A DNA stretch of 64,000 nucleotides from Shewanella cyperi (GCF_017354985.1 NZ_CP071501.1:1755501-1819500), one strand, 5' to 3'. Positions 16,381 to 25,681 are shown, counted from the stretch's first letter. Notes: generated from the sequence alone by a model not told the origin. Made by a program: numbers and translations.

Positions 16381-16572
16381 TCAGCTGCTCCTGATACAGA
16401 TTGTGTTACTCGGGGTGTTGCATCCGGTTTCAGGCCGGGCGGCGGGTGTTTTTATGGTATGGAATGCCGCGACAACGAAGGGCAGTGTAAACCAATGACT
16501 GACTGATGTGAAACATTTGTATCAAGATATTTGTATATATTTTGATCTGGTGCAGAATTTGTTCCGCAGATG

Positions 16573-16603
16573 TCAAAAAAGCGCCGAAAACGGCGCTTTT
16601 GAC
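16573..16603. terminator. Terminator after the RimK-like gene
   Basis: The stem AAAAGCGCCG / CGGCGCTTTT with a 4-base loop can act in both directions. It follows the RimK-like gene (leftward). The rest of the 16381-16628 gap is AT-rich upstream DNA of the barrel gene, with no clear ORF. Confidence 0.8.
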
Positions 16604-16628
16604 GCTAAGAAACGGGGCTTTTTTGTGA

Positions 16629-17543
16629 TCAATCCCGATTGAACATCCCCAGGCGGATGCGGATAAAATGGAGGATCTGGGCGGCAATATCGACGTTCAG
16701 ACAAGATTCCAGGCCCTCAAAGCCAGGAGATGAATTTGCCTCGCAGATCTTGTAGTGACCGTTGTCGAACAGCAGATCAATACCGGCCACGTCCAAATCC
16801 AGAATGTTGGCGGTTTGGGTTGCCAGCCATTCAATTTCCGGTGTGACCTCGAAGGGACGTGCCGAACCACCGGCGCTGACGTTGGCCTTGAAACTGTCTT
16901 CCTGACCACGGCGTTCATAACATCCCGCCACCCGGCCGCCAATGGTAAATACCCGCAGATCCCGGCCATGGCTGTTGGAAATGAACTCCTGCAATATGAT
17001 GTTGGCATTCTTGTTGGTGGCCTCGATCAATTGCATCAGATCGTCAAACTCCCGGGCCTTGTGGGACAGGAACACCCCACTGCCCTGGGAACCGGACAGG
17101 GTTTTAATCACCACGGGAAAGCCGAGGTGCCGTTCCACCAGATCTATGTCCACCGGAAACTTCACCAGCATGGTCTTGGGGGTCGGCAAATTTTTCTCGG
17201 CCAGCAATTGCTGGGAAAACAGCTTGTCCTTGACCGTTTCTATGGCCCTGGAAGGATTGAGGCAATAGACCCCCAGACGTTCCAGATGGCGTATGATGGC
17301 CAGGGCAAAATAGGTGGTACCTGAACCCATGCGGGGAATAATAAAATCGGGCAGCTCCACTGGCTGCCCGTTCAACAAGATACTCTTGTTATCTTCGCGG
17401 GTGACTGTCAGGTCAAACTCGTCGGGCCCATAGACCTGAAGATCTATGTTGTCGGCCTTGGCGGCCTCAAGCAAACGATTGATTTCATACAATTCAGGTT
17501 TTAACTGAGTCGCGGTTTCTTTATAGAGGATCCAGCCGCGCAT
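16629..17543 (-). CDS. RimK-family ATP-grasp ligase
   Basis: A protein of 304 residues in the RimK/glutathione-synthase-like ATP-grasp family. Visible motifs are VVIKTLSGSQGSGVFL (phosphate loop), IILQEFI, the central DLRVFTIGGRVAGCYER, and the metal-binding end DLLFDNGHYKICEANSSPG. RimK adds glutamates to ribosomal protein S6, and relatives make other amide bonds. The N-terminal domain (first 110 residues) differs from E. coli RimK, so the acceptor is uncertain. It lies 20 bp downstream of maoP on the same strand and may be cotranscribed. Confidence 0.8.
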   Translation of the reverse strand: MRGWILYKETATQLKPELYEINRLLEAAKADNIDLQVYGPDEFDLTVTREDNKSILLNGQPVELPDFIIPRMGSGTTYFALAIIRHLERLGVYCLNPSRAIETVKDKLFSQQLLAEKNLPTPKTMLVKFPVDIDLVERHLGFPVVIKTLSGSQGSGVFLSHKAREFDDLMQLIEATNKNANIILQEFISNSHGRDLRVFTIGGRVAGCYERRGQEDSFKANVSAGGSARPFEVTPEIEWLATQTANILDLDVAGIDLLFDNGHYKICEANSSPGFEGLESCLNVDIAAQILHFIRIRLGMFNRD

Positions 17544-17563
17544 TTAGTCTTTAACCTTGATTT

Positions 17564-18013
17564 TCATGGAGTGTCCTTAAGCTCCTCCTCATCGGCCGGA
17601 GCGTCTTCATCATCGTCATCGATGTCGTCGAATGTCAGATCCGGCTCAGGGGCGGTAGCGGGCGCGTGCACTGTGCCAACCACGGCATAAAAGGGTTTTC
17701 CCTGCGCCAGTTTGCAATACTTTACCCATAAGTGCTCAAACAAGCTACTGGGGGCCAGCCGTCCGCTCGCGACTTCGACAAATTGCGCTTCGTCGGCGGT
17801 GGCAGGTAATTGCTTTCCTTCGGCAAGATCTTTCAGTACCTGACCATATTGTTCCAGTAAATCCGCTTCTTTACTGGTAAAATCACCGCAGCGTCTGAAG
17901 CCCTTGGGAAAATTGATATCATCGTAAAAGCGCCTTTTTGCCTGAAAGCCGGTAACTGCGACAGTGCTTGTCTGCGGTTTGCCATTTTCGTTTGAAAAAG
18001 CCTGTTGAGACAT
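17564..18013 (-). CDS. maoP: MaoP-like protein (DUF413)
   Basis: A protein of 149 residues with the YifE/MaoP signature near its start (RRFYDDINFPKGFRRCGDFTSKEADLLEQYG, split between several short matches) and LWVKYCK further on. The C-terminal 35 residues are a highly acidic tail (DDIDDDDEDAPADEEE), as in E. coli MaoP. MaoP works with the maoS site to organise the Ori macrodomain in enterobacteria. It is divergent from hdfR, just as in E. coli, which strongly supports the identification. Confidence 0.82.
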   Translation of the reverse strand: MSQQAFSNENGKPQTSTVAVTGFQAKRRFYDDINFPKGFRRCGDFTSKEADLLEQYGQVLKDLAEGKQLPATADEAQFVEVASGRLAPSSLFEHLWVKYCKLAQGKPFYAVVGTVHAPATAPEPDLTFDDIDDDDEDAPADEEELKDTP

Positions 18014-18146
18014 GGTGATTTCCTTGCTTGATTGACTCTTGATACAACAAAAACATTACTCTGGGTACGATTTGCAACTGGAGTATTGGCTAGTATTATT
18101 GAATTAGAAATCAAAAAAATTTGTCGTTTTTGGTCAAAGATATTTT

Positions 18147-19019
18147 ATGGACACGGATCTGCTGAAAACCTTTTTGGAAGTCTCGCGCACCCGCCATTTC
18201 GGCAAGGCGGCGGAGAATCTGTACCTGACACGCAGTGCGGTCAGTTTCAGGGTCAAACAACTGGAGACCCTGCTTGGCGTTGAGCTGTTTGAACGTCAGC
18301 GTAACAATATTCAGCCGACACCGGCGGGCGAGCGCATGCTGGGGCATGCCGAAGCCGTGCTGACCGCTTGGGAGAGAGCCAAGCAGGATGTGTCCCTGAG
18401 TCTGTTGCAATCGACCCAGCTCACCATTGGCGCCGGTCCCAATATCTGGGATGCCTATCTACAGGGACACCTGCAAAGTCTGCATCAGGGGCTTCCGGGG
18501 GTGGCGCTGCGCACCGAAGTGTTGCCTCAAAATGTGATGACCAGGCAATTGATGGAACGCACCCTGGATATCGCTATTTCCTTCGACCCGCCCAAACTTG
18601 ATGATTTCGAGCAGGTGCGAGTGGGTGTCGTGCAGCTGCAGCTGGTGTCAAGCGACGGTCCGCTGACCCTCGACGAGTGCAGTCAGCACAGGTACATCAA
18701 GGTGGATTGGGGCACGGCGTTCAATATTCTCCATGCCCAGGAATACGGCATGTTGCCATTGCCGGTACTGCACACCAGTTCATCGCGGATCGCACTGGAC
18801 TTTGTACTGAATAATGGCGGCAGCGCCTTTTTACCTGACCATATGGTTCGCCCCTTGCTTGCCAGGGGGCGTTTACATCTGGTGACCGGTGCGGCTGCCA
18901 TTCCCCGCAATGTGCATGTCGTCTATTGGGCCCAGAATGACAGACTGCCCCAAATTGAACAGGCGATAGGTTTTTTGCGTCGGGAAGATGAAGATGATGC
19001 CGAAGAGCTGCTGGCCTAG
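18147..19019 (+). CDS. hdfR: LysR-family regulator HdfR
   Basis: A protein of 290 residues with a LysR-type N-terminal helix-turn-helix (residues 1-60; TRHFGKAAENLYLTRSAVS) and a substrate-binding-like domain. The first 60 residues are very close to E. coli HdfR, named as a repressor of the flagellar master operon flhDC. Shewanella has no flhDC of that kind, so the target here is probably different. It is divergent from maoP, as in E. coli. The ribosome site is weak. The stop codon overlaps the end of dgkA by 4 bp. Confidence 0.85.
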   Translation: MDTDLLKTFLEVSRTRHFGKAAENLYLTRSAVSFRVKQLETLLGVELFERQRNNIQPTPAGERMLGHAEAVLTAWERAKQDVSLSLLQSTQLTIGAGPNIWDAYLQGHLQSLHQGLPGVALRTEVLPQNVMTRQLMERTLDIAISFDPPKLDDFEQVRVGVVQLQLVSSDGPLTLDECSQHRYIKVDWGTAFNILHAQEYGMLPLPVLHTSSSRIALDFVLNNGGSAFLPDHMVRPLLARGRLHLVTGAAAIPRNVHVVYWAQNDRLPQIEQAIGFLRREDEDDAEELLA

Positions 19020-19387
19020 GCCAGCAGTGGCAACAGAATTGCGCCCCAGGTGAGGCCACACAGGCACAAACTGATAAATACCGCGGCCGAGGCAATGTCC
19101 TTGGCCTGCCCACTCAGGGGGTGGATCTCCTCCCCAACCCTGTCCACCACGGCTTCGATTGCTGAGTTGAGCAACTCAACTATCAGCACGATAAACACTG
19201 TCAGCACCAGCAGCAGTTTTTCCACCATGGAGACCGGCGCCCATGCCGCCACTGGCAACAAGAGCACAGCCAACATCACTTCTTGCCTGAAGGCGGCTTC
19301 GTGGGTCCAGGCCGATTTCAAGCCCTTGAATGAGAATCCTGTCGCGCGTATTACGCGCTTGATGCCATGGTTGTTGGCGGGTTTCAT
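19016..19387 (-). CDS. dgkA: Diacylglycerol kinase DgkA
   Basis: A membrane protein of 123 residues, normal for DgkA. It has an amphipathic N terminus, three transmembrane helices and the catalytic signature VELLNSAIEAVVDR. It phosphorylates diacylglycerol made by osmoregulated-glucan and LPS-modification reactions, returning it to phospholipid synthesis in the inner membrane. I use the ATG at 19387, preceded by AAGGTAG; a longer form from 19477 would add 30 residues not found in the family. Its end overlaps hdfR convergently. Confidence 0.93.
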   Translation of the reverse strand: MKPANNHGIKRVIRATGFSFKGLKSAWTHEAAFRQEVMLAVLLLPVAAWAPVSMVEKLLLVLTVFIVLIVELLNSAIEAVVDRVGEEIHPLSGQAKDIASAAVFISLCLCGLTWGAILLPLLA

Positions 19388-19606
19388 AGTTCTACCTTGC
19401 TTTGGAAAATGACCGGCTCTTGATTGTTGCAACCCCGGGCCAGTAAAAGGCCTGCGGTGCAGTTGACGGTAAGCCATGCCACAAAAGGCGGCAGTATAAC
19501 AGCCGAAGATGTCTTGGTTAAGCTGTCGGCCCTATATTCGCGCCTATACTTGGCGTTACCCGCAGTTCGTCCACAGGCCGTGGACTGACACTTCAAGGAG
19601 GAAGTT

Positions 19607-20482
19607 ATGGGGCATCACCTGTCTGGAATGGTTATCTGCCTGCTGGCATTGTGTATGCCGGGCCCGTCATTTTCGGCGGCAGTCGACAAGCTTGCAGCCT
19701 TGACGCCGAGCCGGTTGGCGCCGTTGGAACTGATAGGGCGCACCGAATTACCGCCGAATGTGATGCTTGAAGATTACCTGATCAGCGAAAAATATGATGG
19801 TGTTCGCGGGCGCTGGGATGGCAAAGCCATGTGGAGCAAACAGGGCAAGCCAATTGCGCTGCCGGTCTGGTTCGTCAACGATTTTCCGGCGCAGCCTCTG
19901 GAAGGGGAGCTGTGGCTTGGTCGGGGGCAATTTGAAGCCGTGGCCGGACTTATCCGGGGCAGACTGGATAATCCATTGTGGCAGCAACTGCGATTTATGG
20001 TATTCGACACCCCGATGCAAAATCGTCCCTTTGCCGAGCGCTATTTGTGGTTATTGGCACTGGGGGATAAGGGCGTGCGGCGGATAGTCCCGCAGCTGAG
20101 CATTGGCAGTGTGGCCGAGTTGCAGCGTTTGTTTGATGAGCGGGTGGCCGCTGGGGCCGAAGGGCTGGTGCTGCATCACAAACAAGCCCTGTATCAGGAA
20201 GGGCGCAACACAGCTCTTATCAAGCTTAAGCCGCTGCTGGATGCCGAAGCGACTGTGATAGGGTACCGGGCGGGGAAGGGCGAATTCAGCGGTATGCTGG
20301 GTTCGCTCAAATTGAGAACTCCTGAAGGACTGGAGTTTTATCTCAGCGCCGGCCTGACCCTGGAGCACAGGCGTCATCCTCCGCAGTTGGGGACTGTGAT
20401 AAGCTTTCAATACCGGGGACTGAGCGCCAAAGGCGTACCCAGGGGCGCCAGGTTTTGGCGTGTACGACCACCTCAATCATGA
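19607..20482 (+). CDS. ligE: Periplasmic ATP-dependent DNA ligase (Lig E type)
   Basis: A protein of 291 residues with a signal peptide (residues 1-24, ending in SFSAA). It then has a minimal DNA-ligase core: motif I SEKYDGVRGRW with the AMP-accepting Lys62, motif III-like LRFMVFDTP, motif IV EGLVLH, motif V ALIKLKP, and an OB domain ending FWRVRPP. It lacks extra domains, which is the Lig E pattern known from Haemophilus, Neisseria and Vibrio. The secreted location suggests a role on extracellular or incoming DNA. It has an AAGGAGG ribosome site and is followed closely by a phosphatase gene. Confidence 0.87.
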   Translation: MGHHLSGMVICLLALCMPGPSFSAAVDKLAALTPSRLAPLELIGRTELPPNVMLEDYLISEKYDGVRGRWDGKAMWSKQGKPIALPVWFVNDFPAQPLEGELWLGRGQFEAVAGLIRGRLDNPLWQQLRFMVFDTPMQNRPFAERYLWLLALGDKGVRRIVPQLSIGSVAELQRLFDERVAAGAEGLVLHHKQALYQEGRNTALIKLKPLLDAEATVIGYRAGKGEFSGMLGSLKLRTPEGLEFYLSAGLTLEHRRHPPQLGTVISFQYRGLSAKGVPRGARFWRVRPPQS

Positions 20483-20495
20483 CCGAGGCTATATT

Positions 20496-20963
20496 TTGAC
20501 CACCATAATTCGTTCCGTATTGTTTGTCTGCATGGGGAACATTTGTCGCTCTCCCACCGCCGAGGCGGTTTTTCGGCAGCGCAGCCTGAGGGCTGGTCTT
20601 GAGCTTGAGATAGATTCTGCCGGCACCATAGGTTATCACCAGGGCGAACGCCCCGATCCCCGCGCCGAAGCCGCCGGTAATCTGCGGGGCTATGACTTTG
20701 CCCAGATGCGTGCCCGCCAGGTGGTGGGAGACGACTTTGAGCGTTTTGATCTGATCCTGGCAGCCGACAAGCAAAACCTGTCCGATTTGCACCTGCGCTG
20801 CCCGGGGGAGCACAAGCATAAACTCAAGTTGGTGATGGCCTATGCCAATAATGGTGTCAGCGAGGTGCCGGATCCCTACTATGGTGGCGAAAGTGGCTTT
20901 GAACAGGTACTGGATTTATTGGAGCAGGCCGCCGACGGTTTGATTGCCGAGCTGCAGCGCTGA
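20496..20963 (+). CDS. Low-molecular-weight protein-tyrosine phosphatase family
   Basis: A protein of about 155 residues with the LMW-PTP loop FVCMGNICRSPTAE (Cys12 and Arg18) and the general-acid motif DPYYGG. Substrates of bacterial members include tyrosine kinases of polysaccharide export, but no such genes lie nearby. I use the TTG at 20496: GAGG ends 8 bp before it, and the protein then begins as other members do. A GTG at 20460 inside ligE would add 12 residues. The start lies 13 bp after the ligE stop, so the two are probably cotranscribed. Confidence 0.83.
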   Translation: MTTIIRSVLFVCMGNICRSPTAEAVFRQRSLRAGLELEIDSAGTIGYHQGERPDPRAEAAGNLRGYDFAQMRARQVVGDDFERFDLILAADKQNLSDLHLRCPGEHKHKLKLVMAYANNGVSEVPDPYYGGESGFEQVLDLLEQAADGLIAELQR

Positions 20964-20969
20964 AGACGA

Positions 20970-20992
20970 AAACGGCGCCCGAGGCGCCGTAG
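20970..20992. terminator. Weak terminator hairpin between the phosphatase gene and ylqF
   Basis: The stem ACGGCGCC / GGCGCCGT with a 3-base loop lies between convergent genes. The T run is poor, so this is a hairpin with uncertain terminator strength. Confidence 0.5.
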
Positions 20993-20994
20993 TC

Positions 20995-21939
20995 TTAGTT
21001 CTGGATGCGTTTTCCCGAGCGTTTCAGTTTTTCCGCTTCCTTGCGCTCTTTTTCCCTGGCGGCTTTTTCGGCCAGGATCCGCTCTACTTCAGCCTGCTCG
21101 GCCTTGGCCATTTCCGGCGTTTCCAGGGACAGCAGACCGATTTTACCGCTGCGGAATTCATGCAACAGCAACTCAGAAGCCTTGTGCAAATCTATGTGCC
21201 CACCGGGGCGCAGGGCGCCACGCTTGCGGCCTATGGCCTCCAGCAGTCCCATGTCATCGGCGGGCATTTCATCGAGCTTATACCTGGCCATCACGGCTTC
21301 GGGATAGGCCTGGCGCAGGTAGCCTGCGGCAAACAGGGCCACATCCTCGTATTCCATGGCGGTGTCCTTGATGGCACCTGTCACCGCCAGACGGTAACTA
21401 CTGGCTTCGTTGTCCACCTTGGGCCAGAGGATCCCCGGGGTGTCTGACAGCACTATGCCGTTTTTGAGGTTGATCCTCTGCTGTGCCTTGGTTACCGCTG
21501 GTTCGTTGCCGGTTTTGGCTATGACACGACCGGCCAGGGTGTTGATTATGGTGGACTTGCCCACGTTGGGAATGCCCATAATCATGGTGCGTATGTCTTT
21601 TTCAACCTTGTCGCGCGATGGCACCAGCTTGCGGCATAAATCAGGAATGCTGGTTTTGAGCATACCCGGTTGCAAGGTGGTGATGGCCATGGCCTTAACC
21701 CCTTGCTCCTGCTCCAGGAATTCAATCCAACGGGCGGTGACTTCGGGATCGGCCAAATCGCATTTATTCAGCAACTTGATACAGGGTTTATCCCCCCTGA
21801 GCTGAGTCACCGTGGGGTTTTCACTGCTGTAGGGGATGCGGGCATCCAGCACTTCAATGACCAGATCCACCTGGGGCATGGCCTCGGCAATTTCCTTGCG
21901 CGCCTTGTGCATGTGTCCCGGATACCATTGAATTGCCAT
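20995..21939 (-). CDS. ylqF: Ribosome-biogenesis GTPase YlqF/RbgA
   Basis: A protein of 314 residues, a circularly permuted GTPase: the G4 motif LNKCDLAD comes first, then G1 GIPNVGKST and G3 DTPG. The N-terminal WYPGHMHKA is the family signature. YlqF/RbgA members help late assembly of the large ribosomal subunit. The C-terminal basic tail (about 40 residues) is rich in Lys/Glu. It is a single gene between two hairpins. Confidence 0.9.
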   Translation of the reverse strand: MAIQWYPGHMHKARKEIAEAMPQVDLVIEVLDARIPYSSENPTVTQLRGDKPCIKLLNKCDLADPEVTARWIEFLEQEQGVKAMAITTLQPGMLKTSIPDLCRKLVPSRDKVEKDIRTMIMGIPNVGKSTIINTLAGRVIAKTGNEPAVTKAQQRINLKNGIVLSDTPGILWPKVDNEASSYRLAVTGAIKDTAMEYEDVALFAAGYLRQAYPEAVMARYKLDEMPADDMGLLEAIGRKRGALRPGGHIDLHKASELLLHEFRSGKIGLLSLETPEMAKAEQAEVERILAEKAAREKERKEAEKLKRSGKRIQN

Positions 21940-22000
21940 AGTCTGCTTGTTCCTGCCATTGAATAAGGGCGGCTATTCTACCCGTATTGCTCCCCGGGTA

Positions 22001-22029
22001 CAAAAAAAGCGTCCTGTTGGACGCTTTCG
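22001..22029 (-). terminator. Terminator after the 2OG-Fe(II) oxygenase gene
   Basis: On the minus strand: GAAAGCGTCC, loop, GGACGCTTT with a T run. It ends the leftward oxygenase transcript before ylqF. Confidence 0.83.
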
Positions 22030-22041
22030 ATTGATGCCGTT

Positions 22042-22881
22042 TTAAATTACGCCCAGTTCCCGCAGGCGTTCCATCAGGTAACTGTCGGCGGTGTAACGCT
22101 CGGACAGCACCACTTCAGGATTGGGATGCAGGAACAATGGCAGGGAAATCCGCGACTTGGTTTTGTCGGCTCCCTCGGGATTGATCACCCTGTGGGAGGT
22201 GGACGGGAAGTAGCCCCCCGAGGCTTCCTGCAACATATCCCCTATGTTGATAATGAGATTGCCAAAGTCGCTGGGCACATCTATCCAGCTGCCGTCTTTG
22301 GCCTGCACCTGCAATCCCGGCTCGTTGGCGGCCGGCAATACGGTCAGCAGGTTAATATCCTCGTGGGCGGCGGCGCGGATGGCACCGAGCTCTTCATCAC
22401 CTGTCATCGGTGGATAGTGCAGTACCCGCAGCAACGTCTTCTGACTGTCCTTTATCATGTCAGGCAGCGGCATGGAGAAGTGCGCCTTGACGTCTTCCGG
22501 GCTGTGGGCTTCCACCCAAGACAGCAGCTCTGCCGCCAGGGCATTGGCTTCGCGGTAATAGGTCAGGATATTTTCCTTGAGACTATCGGGAATGCGACCC
22601 CAGGGATAGACATGATAATATTCCTTGATGTCCTTGACCGTGTGACCCTTGGCGGTTTCCGATACTTCGCTTGGGAAAAAGCCATCCTGGGTTTCGGGCT
22701 TGAACAGGAATTCCAGCTTGTTGTCACTCTGAAAAAAGGCGTGCCATTCTTTGTAGATGGCTTCCACCAGTTCCTGGCGGATAGGGTGGTTTGACAGTAC
22801 GCCAAATCCGGTATCCCGCAGTGACTGAACAAATTGTTGTGCGCTGTCCGGCGCGCGGTAATCAATAGTTTCCAATTTCAT
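22042..22881 (-). CDS. 2-oxoglutarate/Fe(II)-dependent oxygenase, isopenicillin-N-synthase-like
   Basis: A protein of 279 residues with the double-stranded beta-helix of this superfamily. The iron ligands can be read: His and Asp in HEDINLLTVL, and the distal His in STSHRV, followed by the co-substrate arginine in KSRISLPLF. The N-terminal DTGFGVLSNH segment is typical of isopenicillin-N-synthase relatives. Bacterial versions of this size are widespread and mostly uncharacterised; penicillin synthesis is not implied. It is divergent from the msrB-msrA gene and ends in its own terminator. Confidence 0.82.
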   Translation of the reverse strand: MKLETIDYRAPDSAQQFVQSLRDTGFGVLSNHPIRQELVEAIYKEWHAFFQSDNKLEFLFKPETQDGFFPSEVSETAKGHTVKDIKEYYHVYPWGRIPDSLKENILTYYREANALAAELLSWVEAHSPEDVKAHFSMPLPDMIKDSQKTLLRVLHYPPMTGDEELGAIRAAAHEDINLLTVLPAANEPGLQVQAKDGSWIDVPSDFGNLIINIGDMLQEASGGYFPSTSHRVINPEGADKTKSRISLPLFLHPNPEVVLSERYTADSYLMERLRELGVI

Positions 22882-22982
22882 TTTATGTTTCTTTTGTTAT
22901 TGTGGTTAACCCCGGCGCCAGTGTAGCCGCGCAGCCCTTCAAGCGCAAATACCGCCGGGAGCCCAGGGACAAGGAGAGAAGA

Positions 22983-23888
22983 ATGCGACAGTTGAATGAA
23001 TTCGAGCGTTTTGTGATTGAGCAAAAGGGCACTGAACGTCCCTTCAGTGGCGAGTATTATCAGCACAGCGCCAAGGGCGTGTATTGCTGCCGCAAATGTG
23101 ATGCCCCCCTGTACCTGTCTGAGCATAAATTCAATGCCCACTGTGGCTGGCCCGCCTTTGATGATGAAATTCCCGGTGCGGTTAACCGCCATCCGGACGC
23201 CGACGGCCGCAGGGTGGAAATCGTCTGCAGTCACTGCGGTGGTCACCTGGGCCACGTATTTGAGGGTGAATTGCTGACACCCAAAAATGTACGCCACTGT
23301 GTCAACTCAGTGTCTTTGCATTTCAAACCCTTGGAAGAAGAGCCTGCAGGCGAGCCCATGGCAAAGGCGACCCTGGGGGGCGGCTGTTTTTGGTGCCTTG
23401 AGGCTGTGTTCAAGGAGCTTAAAGGCGTGCATTCCGTGGTCTCAGGCTACGCCGGTGGTACCGAAGCCGATGCCGAATACAAGCGGGTGTGCAGCGGCCA
23501 TACCGGCCATGCCGAGGTGGTGCAGCTGAGCTTCAACCCCGATGAAATCAGCTTTGAAACCCTGCTTGAGGTGTTTTTCCAGATCCATGATCCCACCTCT
23601 CTTAATCGTCAGGGCAATGATGTGGGCCCCCAATATCGCTCGGTGATCTTCATCCACGATGAGCAGCAGGCGCAAAGCGCCAATGCCATGATTACCAGAT
23701 TGAATGAGGCCAAATTATGGGACAGGCCCATAGTGACCCAGGTAAGCGCCTTTGACGGTTTTTACCCGGCAGAGGACTACCACAGGGATTACTTCGCCCA
23801 CCATGGGGAGCAACCCTATTGCGCTATTGTGGTGCGCCCCAAGGTGGACAAGTTCAGGGCGCAGTTTGCCGCGCTGCGCAGGCGCTGA
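22983..23888 (+). CDS. msrBA: Fused methionine sulfoxide reductase, MsrB-MsrA order
   Basis: A protein of 301 residues joining both stereospecific methionine sulfoxide reductases. Residues 1-125 are MsrB (ERPFSGEYY, two zinc CxxC pairs CRKC and CSHC, active Cys in RHCVNSVSLHF). Residues 135-301 are MsrA (GGCFWCLEAVF with its nucleophile, then YHRDYF). No signal peptide is seen, so it is cytoplasmic. The start at 22983 has AAGGAGAG before it; a longer form from 22902 is unlike the family. The order MsrB then MsrA is the reverse of the Neisseria PilB arrangement. Confidence 0.92.
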   Translation: MRQLNEFERFVIEQKGTERPFSGEYYQHSAKGVYCCRKCDAPLYLSEHKFNAHCGWPAFDDEIPGAVNRHPDADGRRVEIVCSHCGGHLGHVFEGELLTPKNVRHCVNSVSLHFKPLEEEPAGEPMAKATLGGGCFWCLEAVFKELKGVHSVVSGYAGGTEADAEYKRVCSGHTGHAEVVQLSFNPDEISFETLLEVFFQIHDPTSLNRQGNDVGPQYRSVIFIHDEQQAQSANAMITRLNEAKLWDRPIVTQVSAFDGFYPAEDYHRDYFAHHGEQPYCAIVVRPKVDKFRAQFAALRRR

Positions 23889-23920
23889 CAGCTATTGCCC
23901 CAACGAAGCTGTGTAAAAAA

Positions 23921-23946
23921 ACAAGGCGGCCAATGGCCGCCTTTGT
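23921..23946. terminator. Convergent terminator between msrBA and the SulP gene
   Basis: The stem AAGGCGGCCA / TGGCCGCCTT is flanked by an A run on the left and TTTGTTGTT on the right, so it can end both transcripts. Confidence 0.82.
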
Positions 23947-23948
23947 TG

Positions 23949-25505
23949 TTAATCCAGTTTATCGTCCGCCACCTTGTAGTGGGGATCTTCCATTAAATTC
24001 ACTTCCACCAGATCGCCGGCCTTGGCCAGCAGGGCACGACAATCCTGGCTAAGGTGCCGCAGGTGCAACTTTTTCCCCTGACTGGCGTAACGCTCCGCCA
24101 GGGTATCAATGGCATCCAGTGCCGAGTGATCGGCGACCCGGGAATTGCCAAAGTCGACAATCACATCGTCGGGATCGGCCTTGGCATCAAACAGTTCCAG
24201 AAAGTGGGATACTGAGCCGAAAAACAGCGGGCCATTGAGTTCATACACCTTCCAGCCGTTGGCATCGTTGCGGGTTTGCACATTGATGTGCTTGGCGTGC
24301 TCCCAGGCAAACACCAGCGCCGACACTATCACGCCGACGAAGACCGCAAAGGCCAGATCGGTAAATACGGTCACAGTGGTGACCAGCACTATGACAAAGG
24401 CATCGTGTTTGGGCACCTTGCGCATGACTTTAAAGCTGGCCCACTCGAATGTGCCCAGTACCACCATGAACATGACGCCCACCAAAGCGGCCAACGGGAT
24501 GATCTCAATAAAGTCGGCACCAAAGAGGATAAAGATCAGCAGTGCCACCGCCGCCGTTATCCCCGACAGACGACCACGGCCGCCGGAATTGATGTTAATC
24601 ATCGACTGACCAATCATGGCGCAACCACCCATGGCGCCAAACAGACCGCTGGTGACGTTACCCACACCCTGGCCTATACATTCCTTATTGCCGCGTCCAC
24701 GGGTGCCTGTCATCTCATCAATCACTGTCAGGGTCAGCAGGGATTCAATCAGCCCCACGGCCGCCAACACGAAAGAGTAGGGCAGAATAATTGACAGGGT
24801 TTCCAGGCTGAAGGGCACCTCGGGCAGGGCAAAAATCGGCAGGTTGCCGGCTATGGTGGCGTGCTCGTCACCACTCATGCCGCGCAGAAAGTCCAGAACG
24901 GTACGGGTATCCAGATCCAGCCCCACCACCAGAGCCGTCACCGTCAGTATGGCCGCCAGTGACGCCGGAAAGGCAGTGGTGAATTTGGGCAGAAAGTGAA
25001 TGATGGCCATGGTCAGGGCCACCAGGGCCAACATCAGGTAAAGGGTGTTGCCTGTGAGCCATTGCAGCTGGCCCTCGGCATCGGGTGCCTTGAACTGACC
25101 AAGTTGCGCCAGGAAGATCACTATGGCAAGGCCATTGACGAAGCCCATCATCACGGGATAGGGCACAATGCGAATGAATTTACCCAGCTTGAAGATACCG
25201 GCGCCGATCTGTAACAGGCCAGCCAGCAGTACGGCGGCAAACAGGTACTGGACGCCATGGCTCGACACCAGGGCTACCATCACCACGGCCATGGCACCTG
25301 TGGCGCCGGAGATCATGCCGGGACGCCCCCCTATCAGGGCGGTAACCAAACCCATGATAAAAGCCGCATGGAGGCCAATCATGGGGGCAACACCGGCGAC
25401 AAAGGCAAACGCAACGGCCTCGGGGACCAGTGCCAGTGCAACTGTCAGCCCCGAGAGCACATCGGCCCTGTGGCTGGCGGATTTATGGCGGATAATATCA
25501 AACAT
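23949..25505 (-). CDS. SulP-family anion transporter with STAS domain
   Basis: A protein of 518 residues with about eleven hydrophobic membrane segments and a C-terminal cytoplasmic STAS domain (from about residue 415; [21 protein letters not shown]). The opening [20 protein letters not shown] is the SulP signature. Family members carry sulfate, bicarbonate or dicarboxylates; the substrate here cannot be fixed. It is a single gene, not next to sulfate assimilation genes. In several marine bacteria such proteins are sodium-dependent bicarbonate importers, so that is a reasonable alternative to sulfate. Confidence 0.85.
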   Translation of the reverse strand: MFDIIRHKSASHRADVLSGLTVALALVPEAVAFAFVAGVAPMIGLHAAFIMGLVTALIGGRPGMISGATGAMAVVMVALVSSHGVQYLFAAVLLAGLLQIGAGIFKLGKFIRIVPYPVMMGFVNGLAIVIFLAQLGQFKAPDAEGQLQWLTGNTLYLMLALVALTMAIIHFLPKFTTAFPASLAAILTVTALVVGLDLDTRTVLDFLRGMSGDEHATIAGNLPIFALPEVPFSLETLSIILPYSFVLAAVGLIESLLTLTVIDEMTGTRGRGNKECIGQGVGNVTSGLFGAMGGCAMIGQSMININSGGRGRLSGITAAVALLIFILFGADFIEIIPLAALVGVMFMVVLGTFEWASFKVMRKVPKHDAFVIVLVTTVTVFTDLAFAVFVGVIVSALVFAWEHAKHINVQTRNDANGWKVYELNGPLFFGSVSHFLELFDAKADPDDVIVDFGNSRVADHSALDAIDTLAERYASQGKKLHLRHLSQDCRALLAKAGDLVEVNLMEDPHYKVADDKLD

Positions 25506-25633
25506 GCTGTTCCCGTGTTAATTAAGGGTGACGGTGATCACAAAATTCCAAGCGGCGCAGTCTAGCAAAAATGCGCTTCCGGATGAAGTCCGGTGGCCTG
25601 GAAACGAAAAGGGATGACATAAAAAGGGATAAA

Positions 25634-25666
25634 ACAAAAAGGCCATGCATCGCATGGCCTTTTGTG
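25634..25666 (-). terminator. Terminator after rne
   Basis: The stem AAAAGGCCATGC / GCATGGCCTTTT, 15 bp beyond the rne stop, reads as a good terminator on the minus strand (T run from the AAACAAAAA on the plus strand). Confidence 0.82.
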
Positions 25667-25681
25667 CATTACCGCTTAGCC

